NCBI GenBank assembly: GCA_039187315.1
Contig: JBCCZQ010000003.1
Coordinates: 29,865 to 93,864, forward strand
Length of the DNA stretch: 64,000 nucleotides
Source: JANQQZ01 sp039187315
GTDB lineage: Bacteria; Planctomycetota; Phycisphaerae; Phycisphaerales; UBA1924
Direction of reading: 5' to 3'
Below are positions 16,861 to 24,350 of this stretch, piece after piece. The position numbers were made by a program, and so were the translations under genes. The notes below the pieces were generated by a model. It made no database searches and was not told the origin of the DNA. It worked only from the letters and a program-made list of their open reading frames with translations. How positions within the stretch are numbered: position 1 is the stretch's first letter; each line of letters opens with the position of its first letter.

Positions 16861-18018
16861 TCAGCCCATCTTCTTCAGACGCATCATCAGCTCGTCCAAG
16901 TTCGGCGAGCTTTCCTGCGCCACCCGCATGTGGATGTACTCTTCTTCCACCAGCCTCACCAGCGAGCCGTTGAAGTCGATCATCCCCGTCTGCTGCGCCT
17001 CGATATTCTTGATGTACTCGCGGAGCTCGCCCTCGCGTCCTTCCAGGATGTGCGTCCGCACCACCGCGTTGTTGATCAGGATCTCCAATGCCGGGATGCG
17101 GTGGATGTTCTCATGGAGCGTCGGAAGGAGCTTCTGGTATACGAACGCCCGCATCTGGTACCCAAGGATCTTGCGGACCTGCTCGATCTCCTCCTGCTCG
17201 AACAGGCCGTAGATGCGGCTGAACGTCTGCGTCGTCGAGCTCGCGTGGATCGTCCCGTAGACCAGGTGGCCGGTCTCGGCGGCATGGAGTGCGGCCTCGA
17301 AAGTCTCCTGGTCGCGCATCTCGCCCACAAGCACGATGTCCGGGTTCTCGCGCACCAGCGCACGCAGGGCGGTCTTGAAGTCCAGGCAGTCGATCCCGAT
17401 CTCGCGCTGGTTGATCGTCGCCTTGCGGTCCTCGAATACGTACTCGATCGGGTCCTCGATCGTGACGATGTGCACCGCACGCCGGGCGTTGACGTAATCC
17501 AGCATCGAGGCGATCGTCGTCGATTTGCCCGAGCCCGTTACACCGCAGAGCAGCACGATGCCCTGCGGCTGCATCGCGATCTCGCTCATGACCGGCGGCA
17601 GGTGTAGGCCCTCGAACGGCAGGATATTGCTCGTGATGTTCCGGGCCGCGATCGAGAGCTTGCCGCGCGCCATGAACAGGTTCACGCGGAAACGGTTCCG
17701 CTCGGTGTAGTCGTAAGCGAAGTCCACCGAACCGAAACGGTGCAGGTCTTCGACCTGCTCCTTGCTCAGGATCGCGTGGGCGATCTGCCAGAACTCTTCT
17801 ATCGAGACCGCCTCGGTGTCCAGCGGCTTGAGCTGGCCCTTGATCCGGAGTTTCGGCACCGAGCCGGACTTCATGATCAGGTCCGACGACTCCAGCTTGA
17901 TCGTCGCCCTGAGGAAGTCTCCCCAGCGTGTCTCGTGCGGGTCGCTCTTCTTGGCCGTGGGCAGGGCGACATGGCCGACGGCCGACGCATCGGAGTGGAC
18001 TTCGCTGTCAACGCTCAT
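16861..18018 (-). CDS. pilT: PilT/PilU-type twitching motility ATPase
   Basis: Hexameric ATPase expected to drive pilus retraction at the inner membrane face. Walker A GVTGSGKST is at residues 159-167, the Asp box VTIEDPIEYVF follows at about 185, Walker B/GE (IVLVGEMRDQETF) at about 228-240, and the His box HAAETGHLVYGTIHA after it. The 385-residue length fits PilT/PilU. The tail LVRLVEEEYIHMRVAQ resembles the PilT substrate-specificity end. AGGTGAT stands eight bases before the ATG. It is followed on the same strand by the eroded GspE homologue after 129 bases. No pilin or pilus assembly genes are in the window, so the exact machine is not known. Confidence 0.88.
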   Translation of the reverse strand: MSVDSEVHSDASAVGHVALPTAKKSDPHETRWGDFLRATIKLESSDLIMKSGSVPKLRIKGQLKPLDTEAVSIEEFWQIAHAILSKEQVEDLHRFGSVDFAYDYTERNRFRVNLFMARGKLSIAARNITSNILPFEGLHLPPVMSEIAMQPQGIVLLCGVTGSGKSTTIASMLDYVNARRAVHIVTIEDPIEYVFEDRKATINQREIGIDCLDFKTALRALVRENPDIVLVGEMRDQETFEAALHAAETGHLVYGTIHASSTTQTFSRIYGLFEQEEIEQVRKILGYQMRAFVYQKLLPTLHENIHRIPALEILINNAVVRTHILEGREGELREYIKNIEAQQTGMIDFNGSLVRLVEEEYIHMRVAQESSPNLDELMMRLKKMG

Positions 18019-18141
18019 GGGGCATCACCTGTCAGTTGGCGGGGGCAGAGGCTCATGCGTGGCGAGGCGGGCCGTGCCCGACGGGATTCTTCGGACGGCA
18101 TCCTAGTGGTGTTCCGCCTCACAGCACAGCGGCCCGAAAGG

Positions 18142-18170
18142 CCACCGCCCCGGTCGGGCCGGGGCGGTGG
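18142..18170 (-). terminator. Strong GC hairpin after the sigma factor gene
   Basis: CCACCGCCCCGG (18142-18153) and CCGGGGCGGTGG (18159-18170) form twelve perfect pairs with a five-base loop. It lies about 33 bases past the stop of the minus-strand sigma gene and upstream of pilT, with CCTTTC following on the minus strand. The stem is far stronger than chance, but the T-run is only three bases, so it is a likely rather than a certain intrinsic terminator. Confidence 0.55.
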
Positions 18171-18202
18171 TGGGTGTTGTCTGGATGCGAGCCCTCGCAG
18201 GG

Positions 18203-19273
18203 TCAGCCGTTGGGCTGGGCTTCGGGCTCGGGCTCGTCCTGGCGTGTGCCGAGGAAGTTCGACTCCAACTCGCGGCGGATCTTCTCCATCGCCTTGTTCT
18301 GGATCTGTCGGACCCGCTCCTTGGTCACCCCGATAATCTGGCCGACCTGCTCAAGCGTCATCGGTTTTTCGTTCTCGCCCGCCTCAAGGCCGAAGCGGTG
18401 CTCGATCACCGTCCGCTCCACATCCGTCAGGTCGGCCCGGTTCGCGGTGACGATCTCGCGGACCTCGCCTGCCGCGTCCTTCTCGAAGTCCGCCCGCTTG
18501 GTCTCGAGGAAGTTCGACTTCTCGAGCTTCGGGTCGAAGTCGGTCGGGAACCGCTGGCGGTACTTGCTCAGCTTCATGCCCTGGCGGCTGAACGCCTTGA
18601 GGATCGCCCGGCACGCGTAGGTCGAGAACTTGTAGCCCCGGCCGGCGTCGAACTTGTCCACTGCACGCAGCAGCGCCATGTTGCCCTCGCTGACCAGGTC
18701 GGCGAAGTCGACCTCGCTCATGCGGGTCCGCTTGGCCATCGCCAGCACCAGCGCCAGATTCGTCTCGGCGATCTGCTCGCGGATCCGCTCTGCCAGCCGA
18801 TGCCAGCGCAGCACGGAGTCTGCCTGTTCGGCCGTCGGCAGCTGGTCCGCCTGAGCCTTGACCGCGCGCTGAAGCTCGCGCACCCGGTACCGGGCGTAGT
18901 TGAACTGATGGAACAGGATCCGCTCCTCAGCGCCGGTCAAGATCACCTGCTGGGCGGACTTCATCGTCCGGGTCCGGCTGGTCGAGCTCAGATCGTCCAT
19001 CACCGGGTGGTACCAGGTGGTATCGGGCTTCTGAACGTCCGGGACTTCTTCATAGATCTTCCGCTCGGCGTCCTGCTCGTAGAACACCGGCGAGTCGATG
19101 AAGTCCTGCTCTCCCTGGAGCAGCCTCTGCAGCAGCCGCTCATCGGTCGGGCTGAGCTTACGGGTCGTTGTCGGCACGGGCCCCGACCCGCCGGGCGCTG
19201 TGGCTACCCGGACGCGGTGACGCCGTCGGATCTGGTCGAGCGGGCTCGGCGAGCGGTGTTGCACTCGGTTCAT
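18203..19273 (-). CDS. Sigma-70 family RNA polymerase sigma factor with shortened region 3
   Basis: Directs RNA polymerase to promoters. Region 2 is well kept: ETNLALVLAMAKR, DLVSEGNMALLRAVDKFD, then GYKFSTYACRAILKAFSRQ. Region 4 is also typical: LTDVERTVIEHRFGLE and the helix-turn-helix TLEQVGQIIGVTKERVRQI. Between them lie only about 50 charged residues in place of the usual sigma-3 domain, and region 2.4 departs from the SigA consensus (KLSKYRQRFPTDFDP). The N-terminus has a recognisable region 1.2-like start (DERLLQRLLQGEQDF) but is atypical. AAGGAA precedes the ATG at 19273. I call it a group 2/3-like alternative sigma factor rather than the housekeeping one. A terminator-like hairpin separates it from pilT. 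Confidence 0.85.
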   Translation of the reverse strand: MNRVQHRSPSPLDQIRRRHRVRVATAPGGSGPVPTTTRKLSPTDERLLQRLLQGEQDFIDSPVFYEQDAERKIYEEVPDVQKPDTTWYHPVMDDLSSTSRTRTMKSAQQVILTGAEERILFHQFNYARYRVRELQRAVKAQADQLPTAEQADSVLRWHRLAERIREQIAETNLALVLAMAKRTRMSEVDFADLVSEGNMALLRAVDKFDAGRGYKFSTYACRAILKAFSRQGMKLSKYRQRFPTDFDPKLEKSNFLETKRADFEKDAAGEVREIVTANRADLTDVERTVIEHRFGLEAGENEKPMTLEQVGQIIGVTKERVRQIQNKAMEKIRRELESNFLGTRQDEPEPEAQPNG

Positions 19274-20146
19274 GGCGCGTTCCTTGCACGGGCGGGGCGA
19301 GACCCCTGCGGTCGTCTGGCTCGGCCGGGCAGAGGGGCTTCAGCCCCCGCGGCCAGGTTGCTCATCTCGGGCGGCGATGCCAGGCTCAGCACGGCATCAC
19401 CGCTCCACGTCGTCTCTCTGAACCCCCAAGGGTGGCCTGCAGTTGCGGGCTCTCTGCCCGCAGGAAGGCCGTGCTGACTTCTCGCAAGCAGGTGCCGGTG
19501 CGCCGGAACCAGTTGCAGATCGCACGCACCCACAGCATCGCGAACTGTCAGCCACACAGAAATGTACGGACCCAAACAGGTCAAGGTTCGATCGAAAAAC
19601 GAGCTTGGATGATCTTGAAGGACCATCCAATCAAAATACAAACAAATTGGCCTCTGAACCATCCATGGTTCTTCGGAAGACGGCAGATCATCTGCCATCA
19701 CGTCGGGACGGTGCGGGCGTTTCGGTCTCCACGCTCGAAGACACGCCCTTGCAAGGCGTCAGATGCGGTCTCTCGTATTCCGGCAGCCTACCAGAAACGC
19801 CTTCGGGATGCGCCGGTCCGAATCGCAGCCGACGATGAAGTCGCCACCTCGGGGCCTCAGCGTCGTGGGTACGTTCGGGGGCTCTTTTGACGGGGTGACG
19901 GTTCCACCGTCAGGCGTTGGCATCGACACCACCGTCGTCGACGCCTGGGGCGGGCAGATTAGCGGCCATGCGTCTTCCTGTCAATTGCAGCACGGCTGGA
20001 CATCGGACACGGCCTGATTCGGGTGCGATCTGTGCAGGCGCCGACTGGAAACGGCCTCTCGAGTTGGCACATATCATCACTCACGGCGCCTTCGTACCCA
20101 GGCGCCAACTTGCCAGTCAGCCGCCAGTCCCACCCCGGAGCACACC
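19274..20146. other. Gene-poor gap of about 870 bases between the sigma factor and sodA
   Basis: I see no supportable gene. The open frames here have no family-like features. The half next to the sigma gene would be its 5' leader and holds two hairpins, GGGGC-TTCA-GCCCC (19334-19347) and TGCGGGC-TCTCT-GCCCGCA (19444-19462). The stretch 19540-19680 is clearly more AT-rich than its surroundings and contains a palindrome GAACCAT-CC-ATGGTTC (19656-19671). It is the likeliest place for the minus-strand promoter and a regulator site. The half next to sodA shows no strong structure. Confidence 0.45.
19656..19671. promoter_or_regulatory. Palindrome GAACCAT-CC-ATGGTTC in an AT-rich patch
   Basis: Seven-base perfect arms around CC lie in the only AT-rich patch of the gap, 383 bases before the sigma factor start and on the opposite side from sodA. 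A second ACCATCC occurs at 19622-19628, repeating part of the left arm. It has the size and symmetry of a dimeric regulator site, but no promoter hexamers could be placed with confidence. Confidence 0.3.
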
Positions 20147-20785
20147 ATGGCATTCACGCTTCCAGACCTGCCGTACTCCCACGCGGCTCTCGAGCCGGCG
20201 ATCGACTCGACCACGATGCAGATCCACCACGGCAAGCACCACCAGGCGTACGTCGATAAAGCCAACGCGGCCTTGGCAGAGACGCCCTTTTCCGGCGAGG
20301 CAGATGTTGAAGCGGTGATCCGCCGCCTACCTTCCGTGCCGGATGCTGTGCGGGACGCGGTCAGGAAGAACGCGGGTGGGCATGCGAACCATGCATTGTT
20401 CTGGTCGATCATGGCACCGCCCAACGCGGGCGGCGGTGGTGAGCCGAGCGGGTCGCTTGCCGAGGCGCTCGTGTCGACCTTCGGTTCGTTCGACGAGTTC
20501 AAGACGGATTTCGCCGCCGCGGCCGCCAACCGCTTCGGGTCCGGGTGGGCCTGGCTGATCGTGCGTGACGGCAAGCTCGTCGTCGGTTCGACCGCCAATC
20601 AGGACAGCCCGCTGATGGGCGAGGACATCGCGGGGATCCACGGCACTCCGATCCTTGGTCTGGATGTCTGGGAGCACGCTTACTACCTGCACTATCAGAA
20701 TCGCCGACCTGACTACATCGCTGCCTGGTGGAGTGTCGTGAACTGGAACGCGGTCAGCGAACGCTACGAGGCGGCTCTTGCCTGA
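20147..20785 (+). CDS. sodA: Superoxide dismutase, manganese type
   Basis: Converts superoxide to oxygen and hydrogen peroxide. The metal ligands are H27 (QIHHGKHH), H82 (GGHANHALFW), D173 and H177 (GLDVWEHAYY). The GGHxNH block and the NQDSPL block (Gln near residue 152) point to the Mn rather than the Fe form; cambialistic use cannot be excluded. The length of 212 residues is normal and no signal peptide is present, so it is cytoplasmic. A GGAG ribosome site precedes the ATG. It stands next to a membrane esterase gene with which it may be co-transcribed. Confidence 0.96.
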   Translation: MAFTLPDLPYSHAALEPAIDSTTMQIHHGKHHQAYVDKANAALAETPFSGEADVEAVIRRLPSVPDAVRDAVRKNAGGHANHALFWSIMAPPNAGGGGEPSGSLAEALVSTFGSFDEFKTDFAAAAANRFGSGWAWLIVRDGKLVVGSTANQDSPLMGEDIAGIHGTPILGLDVWEHAYYLHYQNRRPDYIAAWWSVVNWNAVSERYEAALA

Positions 20786-20882
20786 CGACCTGCCCGAGGA
20801 CAGCACGACGCCTGACGAAGATCCGATCCAAACGGTCCAGCACGCGGCTGCGCAGCCGGTCAAACGACGACAGGAGAACTCG

Positions 20883-22253
20883 ATGGGAACCCGCCTGGCC
20901 CTGATCCTCTACCTCGCGACGCCCCTGCTGATTGTGGCGATGCTCATGTGGTTCATCGCAGAGTCTCTCAAGGAGCAGGCCGCACGCACCGGCCCATCCG
21001 GAGCCGAGCCCATGGCGATGACACTCCCCGCCGAACAGCCCGAGGATGAAGGCACCGTCCAGCCCGAAACCCTCTCTCAGGGCTTCATCATCGTCGTCGA
21101 TGATCTCCAGAAGCTTGGGTCGGCCGAGTCACCGATCTTCATCGGTACCAACCACGGCAACTGGCACGCCGGCAACCCCGCCTTCAAGATGTCGCCCCGC
21201 TCGGACGGCCGGTGGCAGATGATCCTCGATCAGCCGACCGAGCCCGGCCGCATGCAGTTCAAGTTCACGCGCGGCAACTGGGAGACGGTCGAGGTATCGA
21301 CCGAGAACGAGCAGATCGCCAACCGCGTCCTGCCGACGATCGACCCCGCCGAGTTCGCCGATGGCCGCAAGCCCGTCTTCGAGTTCACCATCGAGAAGTG
21401 GGCCGACCAGCTCCCCGGCGCCACGCAGCAGCGTGGCATCGAGGACACCTCGATCGCGCTGGAGGTCACGGGCACCGCCAAGCGGTTGCAGGTCGTCGGC
21501 GGCGCCGGACGGGCGAAGGGCATGGTCCGCGACGCGGTTGTCTGGCTCCCGCCCGGATACGAGACCGGCGAGCAGAGCTACCCCGTCCTCTACATGATGG
21601 ACGGCCAGAACGTCTTCATGCAGCAGCCCGGCGCGCCGGGCGAATGGCACGCGGACGAGACCGCCACCGAGCTGATCGAGGCCGGCGAGGTCGAGCCGAT
21701 GATCATCGTCGGCGTGCCGCATTCGGCCTTCAGCCGCGCCGATGAGTACCTGCCCGCCGAGCTGATCGAGGGTGTGGAACCCTCGGCCGACGAGTTCATC
21801 GCCTGGCTCGAGCACGAGGTCATGCCACGGGTTGAGCGGTCCTTCCGCGTCAAGGTCGGCGCTGAGCACACGGTGATCGCCGGCGCGAGCTTCGGTGGCA
21901 TCTTCGCCCTCCACGCCGCGAGCGAGCGTCCCGACCTGTTCGGCGGCGCGATCGTCGAGAGCCCGAGCGTGCTGAGCAAAGACGAGACGATGCTCAAGGT
22001 GTTTACCGCCGATGGCTTCAACTGGCCGGCCAACCTGTACCTCGGCATGGGCACGAACGAGTCGGGGGTGTCCTACGACGCGCGGCAGCTCAACCAGCGT
22101 TACCAGGACGCGATCGAACGCATGGCCGCCGCCGCTGCGCAAAGCGGTCAAGTCCGGTCGTTTGATCTTCAGATTACAGAAAGCGTGCACAACGAACCTG
22201 CCTGGGCCGAACGCTTCCCGGAGGCGCTGAGGCACCTCTACGGACGTAAGTAG
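20883..22253 (+). CDS. Membrane-anchored esterase of the enterochelin esterase/esterase D type
   Basis: Predicted alpha/beta hydrolase acting outside the cytoplasm; substrate unknown. The ATG at 20883 follows a good AGGAGA site; an upstream TTG overlapping sodA is possible. Residues 5-30 form a membrane anchor (LALILYLATPLLIVAMLMWF). A beta-rich region around residues 85-200 (FIGTNHGNWHAG, MQFKFTRGNWETVEV) looks like a starch-binding (CBM20/48-like) fold. The hydrolase domain follows: VWLPPGYETGEQSYPVLYMMDG, the nucleophile elbow GASFGG, and a late His in ITESVHNEPAWAERFP. Similar fusions act on polysaccharide or siderophore esters, but the true substrate is not shown by the sequence. Confidence 0.82.
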   Translation: MGTRLALILYLATPLLIVAMLMWFIAESLKEQAARTGPSGAEPMAMTLPAEQPEDEGTVQPETLSQGFIIVVDDLQKLGSAESPIFIGTNHGNWHAGNPAFKMSPRSDGRWQMILDQPTEPGRMQFKFTRGNWETVEVSTENEQIANRVLPTIDPAEFADGRKPVFEFTIEKWADQLPGATQQRGIEDTSIALEVTGTAKRLQVVGGAGRAKGMVRDAVVWLPPGYETGEQSYPVLYMMDGQNVFMQQPGAPGEWHADETATELIEAGEVEPMIIVGVPHSAFSRADEYLPAELIEGVEPSADEFIAWLEHEVMPRVERSFRVKVGAEHTVIAGASFGGIFALHAASERPDLFGGAIVESPSVLSKDETMLKVFTADGFNWPANLYLGMGTNESGVSYDARQLNQRYQDAIERMAAAAAQSGQVRSFDLQITESVHNEPAWAERFPEALRHLYGRK

Positions 22254-22374
22254 CCGTTTCGCTGTTCGATTCACCGCGGAGAGCTTTCACAAAGCTTGTC
22301 ACGAGGATTGAGCCCGCGTTCGGTGATCTACCCGAAGACCGGCAGCGGTTGACCATCGATGCGATCGGTGCGCG

Positions 22375-22944
22375 TTGGTCACTCTGCCATACACAGCTCA
22401 ACTGAGGGGCGGAGCCGGGAATGGCTGGCTGACGCTTCTAACGACCGGCACCGTTGTGCTCTGCTGCGGTCTGGCGATCGCCATACTCGCTCTATCGATC
22501 AAGCTGCTTCCGCAGAACTCACCGCTCTGGCTCTATCTTCCGCCCAACGCGATCGGTGCTTCACTAGTGTTTGTTCCGCCGCTCATTTTCAGACGCCGAA
22601 AGAGAGCACGGGTGATTCGTGCATTCCTGGAAGAAGGCCGCTTCCTTGACATGAACCCCACCATCGAACGCGGCGACGATGGGTTTCCGCTTGATGCGAC
22701 AGGCACCGTGGACAAGGGATGGCTCTGTCTGAAATGCGGACGGGATCTCGGCGGGCTGACGTATCGGAAAAAAGCAGATCAGAGCGGCTACATCAAGTGT
22801 CCTGCCCGCGAGCAGGTTGTCGATGTGATTCGTCCGAGTGACTGGATCGAGCGAAAGACTGCTCTCAGACCGCTCTTCAACCCCGCCGCACCACCGGCAG
22901 CGCCCGATAGCGGCCCTCCAGAATCGTCTCCGCATCGGCGGTGA
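22375..22944 (+). CDS. Small membrane protein with zinc-ribbon-like cysteines (unknown)
   Basis: I do not recognise this protein. Two hydrophobic segments occupy the N-terminal third (GTVVLCCGLAIAILALSIKLL and LWLYLPPNAIGASLVFVPPL), followed by a basic RRRKRAR stretch. A zinc-ribbon-like pattern comes later: CLKCGRDLGGL and, 20 residues on, YIKCPA. CxxCG-DLxGL is often seen in planctomycete small membrane proteins, but here the second knuckle has a single Cys. The start is weak: the frame opens with TTG at 22375 and no ribosome site is clear. Its last 68 bases overlap the end of the DUF1501 gene on the other strand. Confidence 0.6.
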   Translation: MVTLPYTAQLRGGAGNGWLTLLTTGTVVLCCGLAIAILALSIKLLPQNSPLWLYLPPNAIGASLVFVPPLIFRRRKRARVIRAFLEEGRFLDMNPTIERGDDGFPLDATGTVDKGWLCLKCGRDLGGLTYRKKADQSGYIKCPAREQVVDVIRPSDWIERKTALRPLFNPAAPPAAPDSGPPESSPHRR

Positions 22945-24244
22945 GCCACTGGCTCAGGACACCGGCGTAGACGCTTCTAAAGTCGATCTGGAACTTCAGG
23001 TCGCCCGAGTCGAGGTCCTTGAGCGACGGGTGGTCGCCGATCAGGCCCCGGCGGACCATTGGGCCGAACATGAACATCGGGGCGGCGGTGCCGTGGTCCG
23101 TCCCGCTGCTGGCGTTCTGGCTGACGCGTCGGCCGAACTCGCTGAAGCACATGGTCATGACGCGGCCGTCGTTCTCCTGGCGCTTCAGGTCGGCGTAGAA
23201 CGCGCTGATGGCATCGGAGAACTGGCGGAGCAGGTTCGCGTGCCCGCCGTTGGCTCCGCCCTGGCCCGCGTGCGTGTCGAACCCGCCGAGCGTGACGTAG
23301 TACACCCGCGTCTTGAGCCCGGCCCGGATCATCGACGAGACCATCTGGAGCTGCCGGCCGAGGTTCGACTGCGGGAAACGCACGAGCGGCTGGACGCTGA
23401 CGGCCTTGCGGATCATGTCGCTCGAGACCTGCGCATCGAGCGCAGTCCGCATCAGGAACGCGGCGTTGGGATGGTCGTCATGGTCGTCGTGGCCCGATGG
23501 CTGTGGGCCGCGCATGGTCAATGAGCGGTAGGGCTCGATGAGTGAATCGTGGATGTCTTCGCCGGTCCAGCGGAAGAGGTCGGCGGACTCGAACGCGACC
23601 GGTTTTACTTGCCCGCCCTGCATCGCCAGCGGCGCGGTGCGGCCGATCGCGACGGCCGGCAGTGCGTTGGTGTCCGCGTCGTCGTTCCCGGCTTTGCCTG
23701 GCTCGGCGCGTCCCGATTCGCCCTTGCCGTAGCCGCAGCACTTGCTGTCGAGGTAGCGGCCGAGCCAGCCGTTGCCGGTGGCGGAGGTGTCGGCGGTGTG
23801 CCAGATGTCCATGGACTTGAAGTGCGAGCGGTTGGGGTTCGGGTAGCCGACGCCCTGGACGATGCCGCAGAGGCCCTCGTCGTACAGATCGCGGATGCCG
23901 GTCATCGTCGGGTGCAGGCCGATATCGCTGCGTCGGTCGAGTGTCAGCGCCTGATCGGCCCGGATGCCGATGGTGGGGCGAGCGCGGAGGTAGTCGTCGT
24001 TGCCGATGGGGATGACGGTGTTGAGCCCGTCGTTGCCCCCGCCGAGCTGAACTACGACGAGCACGTGGTCCTCCGGCACGCCAGGGATCGAGCTCAGCCC
24101 CGCCTCGGGCATGGGCAGCCCGAAGGCCGACGCCTGAAGGAACTGCGGGATTGTCACCGCGGCCGAGGCCATCGCGAGCGATTGACCGACGAATGCGCGG
24201 CGTGTGAACGCGCGGGCCTGGGACGGGTTCTGGTGCAGGCTCAT
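22877..24244 (-). CDS. DUF1501 exported protein with twin-arginine signal
   Basis: DUF1501 proteins are related to the alkaline phosphatase/sulfatase fold and are abundant in planctomycetes; their substrates are unknown. The ATG at 24244 has GGAG upstream and places a twin-arginine signal right at the start (FTRRAFVGQSLAMASAAV), so export by Tat in folded form is likely. Family blocks are VLVVVQLGGGNDGLNTVIP, YPNPNRSHFKSMDIWHT, GGFDTHAGQGG and CFSEFGRRVSQNASSGTDHG. The 455-residue length is normal. The DUF1800 gene lies just upstream on the same strand (106 bases apart), the standard partner. Confidence 0.92.
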   Translation of the reverse strand: MSLHQNPSQARAFTRRAFVGQSLAMASAAVTIPQFLQASAFGLPMPEAGLSSIPGVPEDHVLVVVQLGGGNDGLNTVIPIGNDDYLRARPTIGIRADQALTLDRRSDIGLHPTMTGIRDLYDEGLCGIVQGVGYPNPNRSHFKSMDIWHTADTSATGNGWLGRYLDSKCCGYGKGESGRAEPGKAGNDDADTNALPAVAIGRTAPLAMQGGQVKPVAFESADLFRWTGEDIHDSLIEPYRSLTMRGPQPSGHDDHDDHPNAAFLMRTALDAQVSSDMIRKAVSVQPLVRFPQSNLGRQLQMVSSMIRAGLKTRVYYVTLGGFDTHAGQGGANGGHANLLRQFSDAISAFYADLKRQENDGRVMTMCFSEFGRRVSQNASSGTDHGTAAPMFMFGPMVRRGLIGDHPSLKDLDSGDLKFQIDFRSVYAGVLSQWLTADAETILEGRYRALPVVRRG

Positions 24245-24350
24245 GAGCAACTCCGCTTCGCAGGCAACGGGCAACGGGCAGCAGGCACTGGGGGAGAGGC
24301 AACAGGGTCGGTCGGCAACACCATTGCCCAGTCATCGCTGCTCGTGGCCA

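Noticed and set aside
22281..22295. AGCTTT-CAC-AAAGCT palindrome after the esterase gene
   Set aside because: Perfect six-base arms, but there is no T-run and no gene start close by, so neither terminator nor operator can be supported.
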